DNA of 64,000 bases from Kitasatospora mediocidica KCTC 9733 (GTDB lineage: Bacteria; Actinomycetota; Actinomycetes; Streptomycetales; Streptomycetaceae): the NCBI RefSeq assembly GCF_000744225.1, contig NZ_JQLN01000006.1, forward strand, positions 310,001 through 374,000. The letters are read 5' to 3'. The notes beneath the pieces were generated by a model, which was not told where the DNA came from, made no database searches, and saw only the letters and a list, made by a program, of their open reading frames with translations. Position numbers and translations under genes: made by a program. Positions 41,734-51,389 of the stretch are shown here, in pieces (position 1 is the first letter of the stretch; the number at the start of each line of letters is the position of its first letter).

Positions 41734-42650
41734 CCGCGGCGCCGGTCCGGCGGCCGATCGCGACCGTCGTGTTGCTGACGAACCCGGCTGCCGGCAGCGG
41801 CCATGCCGACCGGGCCGCGGCCCGTGCCGCCGCCCGGCTGCGCGAGCGCGGCATTCAGGTCTCGACGGTGGCGGGCAGCGACCCGCAGGACGCCGCCCGG
41901 CTGGCCCGCGAGGCGGTCGGCGACGGCGTGGACGCGCTGGTGGTGGCCGGCGGCGACGGCATGATCGCGCTCGCCCTCCAGGCGCTGACCGGCTCGGACG
42001 TCGCGCTCGGCGTCATCCCGGCCGGCACCGGCAACGACCACGCCCGCGAGTACGGCCTGCCGCTGAAGGACCCGGAGGCGGCGGCCGACGTGGTGGCCGA
42101 CGGCAACGTCCTGACGGTGGACGTCGGGCGGATCGACGCCGCCGACGGCACCGTCCGCCACTTCGGCTCGGTGCTGGCCGCCGGCTTCGACTCGCTGGTC
42201 AGCGACCGGGCCAACCGGCTGACCTGGCCGCGCGGCCGGATGCGCTACAACCTCGCCATGCTGGTCGAGTTGGCGGGCCTGCGTCCGCTGGACTTCCGCC
42301 TGGTGCTGGCGGACGGGACGGTCGTGCGGGAGCAGCTGACCCTCGCCGCGGTCGGCAACACCCGCAGTTACGGCGGCGGGATGGCGATCTGCCCCGGGGC
42401 CGATCACGCGGACGGGCTGCTGGACGTCACGCTGGTGCGCGCGATGCCCAGGCGCACCCTGGTGCGGTTCTTCCCGACCGTCTTCCGGGGCACCCATGTG
42501 CGGCGCTCGGAGGTCGCGACGTACCGCACCGCCTCGCTGCGCATCGAGTCGGCGGGCATCAACGCCTACGCGGACGGCGACCGCGTGGGGCCGCTGCCAG
42601 CCGAAGTGCGGGTCCTGCCCGGCGCGTTGGGGATCCTCGTGCCGGCCTGA
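41730..42650 (+). CDS. Diacylglycerol-kinase-family lipid kinase
   Basis: A 306-residue cytosolic lipid kinase. The nucleotide motif VVAGGDGMIALALQAL and PAGTGNDHAREYGLP are canonical for DagK/sphingosine-kinase-like catalytic domains. It begins at GTG in a four-base overlap with the oxidase gene. It would phosphorylate a (possibly ether-linked) diacylglycerol or related lipid, closing a short pathway with glpD and the alkyl-DHAP-synthase-like protein. Confidence 0.87.
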   Translation: MTAAPVRRPIATVVLLTNPAAGSGHADRAAARAAARLRERGIQVSTVAGSDPQDAARLAREAVGDGVDALVVAGGDGMIALALQALTGSDVALGVIPAGTGNDHAREYGLPLKDPEAAADVVADGNVLTVDVGRIDAADGTVRHFGSVLAAGFDSLVSDRANRLTWPRGRMRYNLAMLVELAGLRPLDFRLVLADGTVVREQLTLAAVGNTRSYGGGMAICPGADHADGLLDVTLVRAMPRRTLVRFFPTVFRGTHVRRSEVATYRTASLRIESAGINAYADGDRVGPLPAEVRVLPGALGILVPA

Positions 42651-42724
42651 CGGGCCGGTCCGTGTACCCGGGCCCGGGGGCGGGTAGGAGTCTGCGACCA
42701 CCGCCCCCGAGCCGAGCGGACGCG

Positions 42725-43966
42725 ATGACGACGACGAACCCCGGTCCACCGCCCGAGGACGCGGCGGATCTCCCGCAGATCGGCGCGCGGGCCTTCAAGA
42801 CCGACGCGCAGGCCCGCTACGCGCAGCTGCGCGAGCGCGGCCCGGTGCACCGGGTGCGGCTGGCCGGCGGGATGACGGGCTGGCTGGTGGTGGGCTACGA
42901 CGCGGCCCGGGAGGCCTTCACCCATCCGGCGCTCGGCAAGGACCCGAGCCCGGCCCGCGCGGCGCTGGAGGCCGCCGGCTACACCTCCCACCTGCCCGGC
43001 GTCGGGCTGGGCGGCAACATGCTGACCGTCGACCCGCCGGAGCACACCCGCCTGCGCAGGCTGGTGGCCGGCGCCTTCTCGCCCCGCCGGACGGCCGAAC
43101 TCGCCCCGCGCGTCCAGCAGATCACCGACGACCTGCTGGACGCCGTCGCGCCGCTGGGCCGCACCGACCTGGTGGAGAGCTTCACCGGGCGGCTGCCGAT
43201 GTCGGTGATCTGCGAACTGCTGGGCGTGCCGGTGGACCGCCGGGAGGAGTTCCGGCGGTGGTCGCAGCAGGCGCTCGGCAACCCGCCGGGACTCCAGCGC
43301 ATCGGCGCCGAGCAACTGACGCGCTTTCTGGCTGAGTTGGTGGCCGCCAAGCGCCGCACCCCGGGTGGCGACCTGCTCTCCGCCCTGGTGGCGGTGCACG
43401 ACGAGGACGACGGCGGCCTGTCGGACGTCGAACTGCTGGGCACCGCCGTGCTGTTGGTGGTGGCCGGGCACGACACCACGGTCAACCTGCTCGGCAACGC
43501 CGTGCGGGCCCTGCTGACCCACCCGGAGCAGCTGCAACTCCTGAAGGATCAGCCGGAGTTGATGCCCTCTGCGGTGGAGGAGTTCCTGCGCTACGACGCG
43601 CCGGTGGAGATCACCCCACCGCGCTTCGCCGCCGCCGACCTGGTCCTCGGCGGCGCCCGGATCTCGGCGGGCGACGTCGTGCACATCGCGCTCACCTCGG
43701 TCGGCCGCGACGGCGGCGCCCGCCCGGACGAGCTGGACGTGGCGCGCGCCGACAGCCGCCACCTCTCGTTCGGCCATGGCCTGCACCACTGCCTGGGCGC
43801 CCCGCTCGCCCGGCTGGAGGGCGTGATCGCCCTCGGCACGCTGCTGCGGCGGCTGCCCGATCTGAGCCTTGCCGTCCCGGCCGACGAGATCGAGTGGATT
43901 CCGGCCGGCATCACCCGGGGACCGGTCGCCCTGCCGGTCCGCTTCACCCCGTCAGACACGGCTTAA
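42725..43966 (+). CDS. Cytochrome P450
   Basis: A 413-residue class-I bacterial P450. The I-helix AGHDTT, ExxR in EEFLRY and haem loop LSFGHGLHHCLG with ligand Cys356 are all present. The K'-helix stretch reads SVGRDGGARPD where most relatives have an Asn in ANRDP, a minor change. It starts 75 bp after the lipid kinase and could be co-transcribed. No ferredoxin or reductase gene is adjacent. Substrate unknown. Confidence 0.9.
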   Translation: MTTTNPGPPPEDAADLPQIGARAFKTDAQARYAQLRERGPVHRVRLAGGMTGWLVVGYDAAREAFTHPALGKDPSPARAALEAAGYTSHLPGVGLGGNMLTVDPPEHTRLRRLVAGAFSPRRTAELAPRVQQITDDLLDAVAPLGRTDLVESFTGRLPMSVICELLGVPVDRREEFRRWSQQALGNPPGLQRIGAEQLTRFLAELVAAKRRTPGGDLLSALVAVHDEDDGGLSDVELLGTAVLLVVAGHDTTVNLLGNAVRALLTHPEQLQLLKDQPELMPSAVEEFLRYDAPVEITPPRFAAADLVLGGARISAGDVVHIALTSVGRDGGARPDELDVARADSRHLSFGHGLHHCLGAPLARLEGVIALGTLLRRLPDLSLAVPADEIEWIPAGITRGPVALPVRFTPSDTA

Positions 43967-44556
43967 CGGCCACCGGACACTGACGGGGTGTCATCACAAA
44001 CCGCGCGCCAGGTCCGTCATGACACCCCGTGGCGGTGGCGCCGCCGTGGGTGGTGTGGCATGTCCGTGACCGGAAACCCGCTGGTCAAAGGCCTTCTCAC
44101 CGGTCCGGCGCCGGGCTAGCATTCCGGTCACGGCGATCCCAACCACCCCGAGAGCGGGGTCGCCGGCAGGCCGGCGCGTGCCAGCGGCCACCGCCTGCGG
44201 CCGGGACCGGCACGTCTCCTCCCAGGGTCCCGGCCGCTCTACCGCCGGTCGATTCCGGCCGCCCGCGCGCGCCCCGGCGGGCCGCCCCCTGCGTCCCGGC
44301 CGGTTGGAGCCCCGCGCCCGCGCCGGAGCCGTGAACCATCTCCGAGCACCGGCCGGGCGTGCGCCAGGCAGCGGTCCCAGCCGGTGTAATGTCCAGGGCG
44401 AGGACGGGATAATTCGGACATACCGTCATATACATTGAGATTCGGGCGCTTCGAGCTGACGCGGCCCCGGCGAGATCGGGTCCGCAGCGGTCCCCTCGCC
44501 CCTCGTCCCCCCTCGTTGCAGGACATCAGTCCGGTTTCCCAAGGAGGCCTCACCCC
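43967..44556. other. 590-bp region without a recognised gene
   Basis: The first part carries the hairpin at 43983-44030. The rest is GC-rich with several short inverted repeats, then an AT-richer patch near 44405-44445 (CATATACATTGAG) that may hold the promoter of the following secreted protein, leaving a leader of about 110 bases. Short open frames here lack ribosome sites. No riboswitch class was recognised. Confidence 0.5.
43983..44030. terminator. Hairpin after the P450 gene
   Basis: ACGGGGTGTCAT and ATGACACCCCGT are perfect 12-base arms around a 24-base loop, starting 17 bp past the P450 stop. Confidence 0.65.
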
Positions 44557-45699
44557 GTGCCCATGCTCACCCGACTCGGCATCGTCACCGTGACCGCGCT
44601 CGCGACGACCGCCGCCCTCGCCCCCTCCGTCAGCGCCGCCGAGCACCGCGGCGACGACCAGTCGCGCGGCGCCCGCCATGCCGTGTTCGTCCAGACGGAC
44701 GATCCGGCGGGCAACCGGATCGTCGCCTACCACCGCGCGCAGGACGGCCGGCTGACCGCGGCCGGCAGCTACGCCACCGGCGGCCTGGGCGGCGTGCTGG
44801 ACGGCTCGGTCGTCGACCACCTGGCCTCGCAGGGCTCGCTCACCTACGACGCGCGCCACGCGCTGCTCTACGCGGTGAACGCCGGCAGCAACACCGTCAC
44901 CGTCTTCTCGGTCGACGGCGACAGGCTGACGCAGCGTCAGATCGTCGGCTCCGGCGGCCGGTTCCCGGTCAGCGTCGCCGTCCACGACGACGTCGTCTAC
45001 GTGCTGAACGCGCTGGACGGCGGCTCGGTGCAGGGCTTCACCGTCCACGACCGCCGGCTGAGCCCGCGCGCGGACTGGAACCGCTGCCTGGGCCTGGACC
45101 CGGACGCCACACCGCAGTTCACCCACACCCCGGGCCAGGTCGGGATCATCGCGGACGGCTCGCAGCTGGTCGTGACGACCAAGGCCAACGGCAACAGCCT
45201 GCTGGTCTTCGCGCTCGACCACGAGGGCGCCCCCGCCGACGCCCCGGTGACCACCGTGCAGAGCGGCACGGTGCCCTTCGGCTTCGTCCAGCACGGCCCG
45301 CACCTGCTGGTCGCCCAGGCCGGCCCGAACGCCGTGGCCACCGTGATGGTCAACCCGGACGGCACCGCCACCCAGTCGGGCGCCGCGCCCACCGGCCAGG
45401 CCGCCACCTGCTGGGACACCCTGATCGGGCGCACCGTCTACGCCTCCAACGCGGGCAGCGCGACGGTCAGCGGCTTCCGGATCGGCAACGGCGGCGTGCT
45501 GGAACCGCTGGGAAACACCGCCACCCACCCGGGAACCGTCGACTCGGCGGCCTCCGACAACGGTCGTTTCCTCTATGTCCAGACCGGCGCGGCCGGAATC
45601 GTTGACGAGTTCCAGGTCAACGCCGACGGCTCGCTCACCGCGCTGGACTCGGTGACCGTGCCCGACGCGGTCGGCGGCGAGGGCATCGTCGCGTTCTGA
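44557..45699 (+). CDS. Secreted lactonase-like beta-propeller protein
   Basis: A 380-residue exported protein. A signal peptide (VTVTALATTAALAPSVSA) precedes seven-bladed repeats with patterns such as LLYAVNAGSNTVTVFSVDGDRL and TVYASNAGSATVSGFRIG, matching the 6-phosphogluconolactonase-like (YbhE/Lactonase_7) propeller. Secretion argues against sugar-phosphate hydrolysis; an extracellular lactonase or binding role is more likely. GTG at 44557 follows AAGGAGG. Confidence 0.82.
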   Translation: MPMLTRLGIVTVTALATTAALAPSVSAAEHRGDDQSRGARHAVFVQTDDPAGNRIVAYHRAQDGRLTAAGSYATGGLGGVLDGSVVDHLASQGSLTYDARHALLYAVNAGSNTVTVFSVDGDRLTQRQIVGSGGRFPVSVAVHDDVVYVLNALDGGSVQGFTVHDRRLSPRADWNRCLGLDPDATPQFTHTPGQVGIIADGSQLVVTTKANGNSLLVFALDHEGAPADAPVTTVQSGTVPFGFVQHGPHLLVAQAGPNAVATVMVNPDGTATQSGAAPTGQAATCWDTLIGRTVYASNAGSATVSGFRIGNGGVLEPLGNTATHPGTVDSAASDNGRFLYVQTGAAGIVDEFQVNADGSLTALDSVTVPDAVGGEGIVAF

Positions 45700-45707
45700 C
45701 CGACCTC

Positions 45708-45748
45708 TACCTGCCGGACGGCTACCCCTGGTGGCCGTCCGGCAGGTA
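45708..45748. terminator. Bidirectional terminator overlapping the zwf 3' end
   Basis: TACCTGCCGGACGG and CCGTCCGGCAGGTA form a perfect 14-bp stem around 13 bases. The right half lies in the last codons of the leftward zwf gene (stop at 45722). Confidence 0.8.
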
Positions 45749-47203
45749 CCAGTGGTGCGGGGCGATCTCCCGGCGGATCGCGTCCGGGCCCCAACCGCCC
45801 TGGGGGTAGGGCTGGACGGGCGGCGGGTTGTCGAGCAGGGGGGTGGAGATCTCCCACAGTCGCTCGATGCCGTCCGAGCGGGTGAAGAGCGCCTGGTTGC
45901 CGAGCATCGCGTCCAGCAACAGCCGTTCGTAGCCCTCCAGGCCGTGCCGGTTGCGGAAGGAGTCGGCGTAGCGGAAGGTCATCTCCGCCGCGCTCAGGTG
46001 CATCGCCGGTCCGGGCTCCTTCACCAGGAAGCGGACGCTGATCCAGCCGGGGTCGTCGAAGTCGATGACCAGCGCGTTGGCACGCTGGGCGTGCGGCCCG
46101 GCGGGGGAGTCGGGGAACATCCGCAGCGGCGGCTTGCGGAAGTGCAGCGTGACGACCTGGCGGCGCTGGCCCATGGCCTTCCCCGACCGCAGGTGGAACG
46201 GGACCCCGGCCCAGCGCCAGTTGTCGACCATCGCCCGCAGCGCGACGAAGGTCTCGGTCTGCGAGGACGGGTCGACGCCGGGTTCCTCGCGGTAGCCGGT
46301 GTACTGGCCGCGCACGACGTGCGTGGTGTCCACCGGCTCCAGGGCCTGGAAGACCTTCGCGGTCTCGTCGCGCAGCGGCTTGGCGTCCAGCGAGGTCGGC
46401 GGTTCCATCGCGACGAAGCCGAGCAGCTGGAAGAGGTGGGTGACGATCATGTCCCGGTAGGTGCCGGTCTGTTCGAAGAACTGCGAGCGGCCCTCGATCC
46501 CGATCGTCTCGGGCACGTCGATCTGCACGTGGCTGATGTGGTACCGGTTCCAGATCGGCTCGAAGAGCCCGTTGGCGAAGCGCAGCGCCAGGATGTTGTC
46601 CACCGACTCCTTGCCGAGGAAGTGGTCGATGCGGAAGACCTGCTCCTCGGTGAAGACCGCGTGCACCGCTTGGTTCAGTGCCCGGGCCGAGGCCAGGTCG
46701 GTGCCGAACGGTTTCTCGACGATCACCCGGGCGCCGGTCGCCAGGCCGGTGTCGCCGAGCATCGCGATCACCGACTGGAAGGCGGCCGGCGGCACCGCGA
46801 GGTGGCACACCCGCCTGGGCGCGCCACCGACGGCCCGTTCGGCCCGCTGGACGGCCTCCAGCAGCGGCCGCGGGTCCCCGGGGTCGGCGGCGCCGAAGCT
46901 CAGCGCGGCTTCGAAGGCCTGCCAGGGCGTGCCGTCCGGTGCGCTCAGCCCGAACTCCTGGACGGCCTCGCGGGCGTGGCGGCGGAACTGCTCGTCGGTC
47001 AGCGCGAACTGCGCGGGCGCCGAGCCGACGATCCGGTAGCGCGGCGGCAGCAGACCGGCCCGGGCGAGATGGAACAGCCCGGGCAGCAGCTTGCGGCGCG
47101 CCAGATCGCCGGTCGCGCCGAACAGGATGATCACATGGTCGTCGGGCCGGGCGTCGGGCGCCGGCTGGCCGACCTGGCTCGCGCTCTCCTCGGACACGGA
47201 CAT
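45722..47203 (-). CDS. zwf: Glucose-6-phosphate 1-dehydrogenase
   Basis: A 493-residue NADP-dependent enzyme opening the oxidative pentose-phosphate pathway. The nucleotide motif ILFGATGDLARRK is at 29-38, EKPFG at 163-167 and the substrate signature RIDHFLGKES at 191-200, with the catalytic His in the usual place. It is not beside tal, tkt, opcA or pgl, so it is probably a secondary copy. It is convergent with the propeller gene. Confidence 0.93.
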   Translation of the reverse strand: MSVSEESASQVGQPAPDARPDDHVIILFGATGDLARRKLLPGLFHLARAGLLPPRYRIVGSAPAQFALTDEQFRRHAREAVQEFGLSAPDGTPWQAFEAALSFGAADPGDPRPLLEAVQRAERAVGGAPRRVCHLAVPPAAFQSVIAMLGDTGLATGARVIVEKPFGTDLASARALNQAVHAVFTEEQVFRIDHFLGKESVDNILALRFANGLFEPIWNRYHISHVQIDVPETIGIEGRSQFFEQTGTYRDMIVTHLFQLLGFVAMEPPTSLDAKPLRDETAKVFQALEPVDTTHVVRGQYTGYREEPGVDPSSQTETFVALRAMVDNWRWAGVPFHLRSGKAMGQRRQVVTLHFRKPPLRMFPDSPAGPHAQRANALVIDFDDPGWISVRFLVKEPGPAMHLSAAEMTFRYADSFRNRHGLEGYERLLLDAMLGNQALFTRSDGIERLWEISTPLLDNPPPVQPYPQGGWGPDAIRREIAPHHWYLPDGHQG

Positions 47204-47321
47204 GGTGGCTGCCTGGCCCTTCTGCCGGGCGCGCCCACTGCGCGCCCACCCGTTCGGCCCCGCCCCTCCATCGTGCGGTACCTCCCGGTGCCCCGCGAGT
47301 GCGCTGCCGCGAGTGCGCCGC

Positions 47322-48236
47322 TCAGCGTCCGGCCGCCTGCGGCTGCGCCTGCGCCTCCTGTGGATCGGGAGCGGCCAGCTCGTGGGCCAGCGGTGAGCGG
47401 CTGAGCATCACCAGCCCGGCCAGGATCAGGCCCGCGCCGGCCAGTTCCACCAGCGCCCACCAGCCGCCGCGGATCCGTTCGCCGTACAGGACCATGCCCA
47501 GCGCGACGCTGGTGCCCGCGTCGCCCAGCGTCAGGGCGGGCTGGGAGAACACCAGCGAGCCGGACTGCAGCGCGTTCTGCAGCAGGAACAGCGCGGCCAC
47601 GCCCACGACGGCGAAGCCGTACGTCTGCCAGGCGGCGAAGAACCCGGCGGCGCCGTCCGCCTCCCAGCGCAGCGCGGAGGTCTTCAGCAGCGCCGCGGTC
47701 AGCGCGTAGCAGACCGCCGCGGCCAGAGCGAGGCTCGCGGCGCGTACCGGTCCGGGCCCGCGCGCCGCCGCCAGCGCCGTCAGCGCGGCCGCCGCCGACA
47801 GGCAGCAGACCAGCACCAGCAGCCAGCGGCCGGCCGGCACCGCGTCACCCGCGTGCCCCTCGCTCGGCGAGGCCGCCCAGAGGGCGATCCCCAGGCCCAC
47901 GGTGATGCAGGCCGTCGCCCGCCAGACGTCGGCGGCGAGCCGGCGGTGCAGGATCACCCCGGCCAGCAACAGCGCCGCCGGGAGCTCCAGCACGAAGACC
48001 GGCTGCACCACCGAGAGCGGCCCGTTGGCCAGCGCCAGCGCCTGGAAGCAGGCCGCCGCGCCGACCGCCGCGATCCCGGCCAGCCAGACCCGCTGGCGCA
48101 TCAGCCGGGTGATCAGGCTCCACCGCAGGCCGTCGGCGGCGGGCACCCGGCGGGCGGCCTTGCGCTGCAGCACGGTCGCCAGCGCGTTGCTGAGGGTGGT
48201 CAGCAACGCGAACAGCACAGCCGCCACGGTGTCCAC
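47322..48236 (-). CDS. DMT-superfamily (EamA-like) transporter
   Basis: A 304-residue membrane protein with about ten helices and the two-repeat layout of drug/metabolite transporters. The C-terminal repeat contains LTLGDAGTSVALGMVLYGERI, a typical conserved stretch. Start GTG 48236 follows GGAAGG at a suitable distance. It ends with a hydrophilic Gln/Ala tail. Substrate unknown. Confidence 0.78.
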   Translation of the reverse strand: MDTVAAVLFALLTTLSNALATVLQRKAARRVPAADGLRWSLITRLMRQRVWLAGIAAVGAAACFQALALANGPLSVVQPVFVLELPAALLLAGVILHRRLAADVWRATACITVGLGIALWAASPSEGHAGDAVPAGRWLLVLVCCLSAAAALTALAAARGPGPVRAASLALAAAVCYALTAALLKTSALRWEADGAAGFFAAWQTYGFAVVGVAALFLLQNALQSGSLVFSQPALTLGDAGTSVALGMVLYGERIRGGWWALVELAGAGLILAGLVMLSRSPLAHELAAPDPQEAQAQPQAAGR

Positions 48237-48292
48237 GGGCCACCTTCCGGTGCAAGATCCTGAGCAGAGCCTGTCACCGATCATCCTGGCCC

Positions 48293-48332
48293 GTGTTCCG
48301 GCCGCCGACACCTCACGACGGCCGGAACACGC
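48293..48332. terminator. Terminator of the Opp-type ABC operon
   Basis: CGTGTTCCGGCCG and CGGCCGGAACACG form a 13-bp perfect stem with a 14-base loop, 11 bases past the operon's last stop codon. Confidence 0.8.
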
Positions 48333-48343
48333 GGACGAGCCCG

Positions 48344-50425
48344 TCACACCAGCGCCGGCTGCACCTCCTCGGAGGCCGCCGCCGCGGGCCGCAGCGGCAG
48401 GTGGCAGGCCGCGAGGTGGTTGTCCGGGCCGTACGCGGTCAGCTTCGGCTCCACCTGCGCGCAGATCTCCTGCGCCGCCGGGCAGCGGGTGCGGAACCGG
48501 CAGCCGGAGGGCGGATCGATCGCGGAGGGCAGTTCACCGGCGATGCCCTGGCTGCTCTTGGCCGCCTCCACCGCCGGGTCGGCCACCGGGATGGTGTCGA
48601 GCAGGCCGCGGGTGTAGTGGTGCACGGGGTTGGAGTACACCGACTCCGCCGGGCCGATCTCCACCAGCTTGCCCAGGTACATCACGCCGATCCGGTCGGA
48701 CAGGTAGCGGATCACCGACAGGTCGTGCGAGATGAACAGGTATGACAGCCCGAGTTCGCTCTGCAGGTCGCGCATCAGGTTCAGCACCTGCGACTGGATC
48801 GACACGTCCAGCGCCGAGACCGGCTCGTCCGCGACGATCAGCTTGGGCCGCAGCGCCAGGGCACGGGCGAGCCCGACGCGCTGGCGCTGTCCGCCGGAGA
48901 ACTCGTGCGGATAGCGCTCCAGGGCGCTGAGCGGCAGGCCGACCAGGTCGAAGATCTCCCTGATCCGCCGGTCGCGCTCGGCCGGGCTGTCCACCCGGTG
49001 GATGTCCAGCGGCTCGCGCATCACCGAGCGCACCAGCATCCGCGGGTTCATCGCCGCGTAGGAGTCCTGGAACATCAGCTGGACGTCGCGGCGCAGGCGC
49101 CGCCGTTCGGTCCGCGGCGCCTGCGCCAGGTCCCTGCCCTGGAAGAGCAGGCTGCCGCCGGTGGGCTTCTCCAGGCCGACGATGAGCTTGCCGACGGTGG
49201 TCTTGCCACAGCCGGACTCGCCGACCAGGCCGACGGTCTCGCCCTGATGGACGCTCAGCGACACGTCCGCCACCGCGCTGACCGCGCCGACCTTGCGGCG
49301 CAGCACCAGCCCGGCGGTCACCGGATAGTCCTTGACCAGGCCCTCGATGCGCAGCAGCGTCTCGGCCTGGGTCCGGTCGCGCGACTCGCGGATCCGCTCG
49401 GTGACCACGGCGTCGGCCGTGGGGGCCGCCACCGGTTCGGCCTCGGTGCGGTACACGGGGGCGCCGACCGGCAGGAAGCAGGCGAAGCGGTGCTGCTCGT
49501 CGGTGCCGGCCAGCGGCGGCTCGTTCGTGCGGCAGTCGTCGACGGCGTAGCGGCAGCGCGCGGCGAACCGGCAGCCGGTCGGCGGCTTCGTCAGGTCCGG
49601 CGGCAGGCCGGGGATCGAGTAGAGCCGGTCCCCGGACTCGGCGCTGCGCTCGGGCAGCGACTGGAACAGCGCCTCGGTGTACGGGTGCCGCGGGTTGGCG
49701 AAGAGCGCCCTGGTGCTGGTGGTCTCCACGACCTTGCCCGCGTACATGACGGCGATCTTGTCCGCCCGGCCCGCGATCACGCCCAGGTCGTGGGTGACCA
49801 GGATGACCGCCATGCCGAGCTGCTGCTTCAGGTTGTCGATGAGCTCCAGGATCTGCTTCTGGATGGTGACGTCCAGGGCGGTCGTCGGCTCGTCGGCGAT
49901 GAGCAGCTTGGGCTCGTTGGCCAGCGCCATGGCGATCATCGCGCGTTGGCGCATGCCGCCGGAGAGTTCGTGCGGGTAGACCAGCGCGCGCTGGGCGGGA
50001 CTGGGCATGCCGACCAACGAGAGTGCCTCGACGGCGCGTTCGTGCGCCTCCTTCTTGGAGGCGCCGCGGTGGATCCGCACGGATTCGGAGATCTGCCGGC
50101 CGATGGTCATCGTCGGGTTGAGCGACGTGGTCGGGTCCTGGAAGATCATGCCGATGTCGTTGCCGCGGACCGAGTCCATCTCCTGCGCGCTCAGCGACAG
50201 CAGGTCGCGGCCGTCCAGCCGGATCTCACCGCCGACCACGTTGCCGCCGTTGGGCAGCAGTTGCATGATCGACATCGCGGTCATGGTCTTGCCGCAGCCG
50301 GACTCGCCGACGATGCCCAGGGTTTCCCCCGCGTCGACGCTGAGGTCGATGCCGTCCAGCGCGTGGACGACCGAGCGCTTCAACCGGATCTCGGTGCGCA
50401 GGCCGATCACTTCTAGCAGTGCCAC
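48344..50425 (-). CDS. Fused OppD-OppF ATP-binding protein
   Basis: A 693-residue protein joining both ATPases of an oligopeptide/nickel-type ABC importer. The first half has Walker A GESGCGKT (40-47), signature LSGGMRQR (153-160) and Walker B LLIADEP. The second has Walker A at about 402-409, signature FSGGQRQR and LIVADEP. Each half ends with the Cys-rich oligopeptide-transporter C-terminal motif (CRFAARCRYAVDDC; CRFRTRCPAAQEIC), which in some homologues holds an iron-sulphur cluster. GTG start behind GGAGG. It is the last gene of the operon. Confidence 0.92.
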   Translation of the reverse strand: MALLEVIGLRTEIRLKRSVVHALDGIDLSVDAGETLGIVGESGCGKTMTAMSIMQLLPNGGNVVGGEIRLDGRDLLSLSAQEMDSVRGNDIGMIFQDPTTSLNPTMTIGRQISESVRIHRGASKKEAHERAVEALSLVGMPSPAQRALVYPHELSGGMRQRAMIAMALANEPKLLIADEPTTALDVTIQKQILELIDNLKQQLGMAVILVTHDLGVIAGRADKIAVMYAGKVVETTSTRALFANPRHPYTEALFQSLPERSAESGDRLYSIPGLPPDLTKPPTGCRFAARCRYAVDDCRTNEPPLAGTDEQHRFACFLPVGAPVYRTEAEPVAAPTADAVVTERIRESRDRTQAETLLRIEGLVKDYPVTAGLVLRRKVGAVSAVADVSLSVHQGETVGLVGESGCGKTTVGKLIVGLEKPTGGSLLFQGRDLAQAPRTERRRLRRDVQLMFQDSYAAMNPRMLVRSVMREPLDIHRVDSPAERDRRIREIFDLVGLPLSALERYPHEFSGGQRQRVGLARALALRPKLIVADEPVSALDVSIQSQVLNLMRDLQSELGLSYLFISHDLSVIRYLSDRIGVMYLGKLVEIGPAESVYSNPVHHYTRGLLDTIPVADPAVEAAKSSQGIAGELPSAIDPPSGCRFRTRCPAAQEICAQVEPKLTAYGPDNHLAACHLPLRPAAAASEEVQPALV

Positions 50426-50471
50426 AGCCGGCCCTCCAGGGTGATCGGGACGAGTGGTGTGGTCATCCGGG

Positions 50472-51389
50472 TCACCTCTTCTGCAGTCGGGATTCGAAGG
50501 CGTCGCGCAGCGCGTCGCCGATCACGTTGAAGCTCAGGATGATCAGGATGATCACGACGGCCGGCGGATAGATCATCCACCAGTAGCCCTGGCTGGCGTA
50601 GTTGGTGCCGACGTCGAGCATTCCGCCCAGGTCGTTGTTCGGCGCCTGCAGGCCCAGGCCGATGTAGCTCAGCGTGGAGAGCGCGAAGACCGCGTCGGCG
50701 ATCGAGAACGTGGTGTTCACGATGGTGGTGCCGATGGTGTTGGGCAGGATGTGCTTGAAGATGATCCGGGTGCCACCGGACCCCATCATCCGCGAGGCGT
50801 CCACGTAGTCCCGGACCTTGATCGCCAGGGCCTCGCCGCGCACCAGGCGGGTGATGCCGAACCACGAGGTGAGGCCCACCTCCAGGATCAGCATGCCCTT
50901 GCTCTTGCCGTAGACGCTGCTGAGGTAGATCAGCAGGAAGATCAGCGGGAAGGACATCATGGAGTCGATGACACGCATCATCAGCGCGTCGATCCAGCCG
51001 CCGACGAAGCCGGCGACCGCGCCGTACAGCGCGCCGGCGATGGCGGCGATCGAGCCGGCCGCCAGGCCGATCTCCAGGCTGGTCTGGCCGCCGACCATCA
51101 GCTTGCCGAGCTCGTCGATACCGTCGTTGTCGGTGCCGAGCGGGTGTCCGGTGCCGGGTGACTGGGTGACGGCGGAGAGGTTCACCACCGAGGTGTCCGA
51201 GTGGTAGAAGAGCGGGCCGATGAAGCAGAAGCCGATGATCAGCGCCAGGATGGCGACGGCGGCCAGGGCCAGCTTGTTCTCCGCGAAGACCTCCCAGCCG
51301 CGCCGGAGCATCGAGCGCGGCGCCTCGTCCGGCTCGCTGCCGGGCGGGGCTACGGGCGGCTCTGCCGTGGTTTCGGGTGCGAGCGTCAT
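50472..51389 (-). CDS. Opp-type ABC permease (OppC-like)
   Basis: A 305-residue permease with six helices. The N-terminal hydrophilic extension, the first helix (LALAAVAILALIIGF) and the EAA loop around GEALAIKVRDYVDASRMMGSGG identify it as the DppC/OppC subunit. ATG 51389 shares one base with the preceding permease stop (TGATG), showing translational coupling. Confidence 0.92.
   Translation of the reverse strand: MTLAPETTAEPPVAPPGSEPDEAPRSMLRRGWEVFAENKLALAAVAILALIIGFCFIGPLFYHSDTSVVNLSAVTQSPGTGHPLGTDNDGIDELGKLMVGGQTSLEIGLAAGSIAAIAGALYGAVAGFVGGWIDALMMRVIDSMMSFPLIFLLIYLSSVYGKSKGMLILEVGLTSWFGITRLVRGEALAIKVRDYVDASRMMGSGGTRIIFKHILPNTIGTTIVNTTFSIADAVFALSTLSYIGLGLQAPNNDLGGMLDVGTNYASQGYWWMIYPPAVVIILIILSFNVIGDALRDAFESRLQKR

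Noticed and set aside
44110..44330. Possible cobalamin or c-di-AMP riboswitch before the propeller gene
   Set aside because: GC-rich stems are present, but none of the conserved boxes of those classes could be matched.
43994..44334. Short open frames in the gap after the P450 gene
   Set aside because: No ribosome sites, Arg/Pro/Ala-rich shadow composition, and one overlaps the terminator hairpin.
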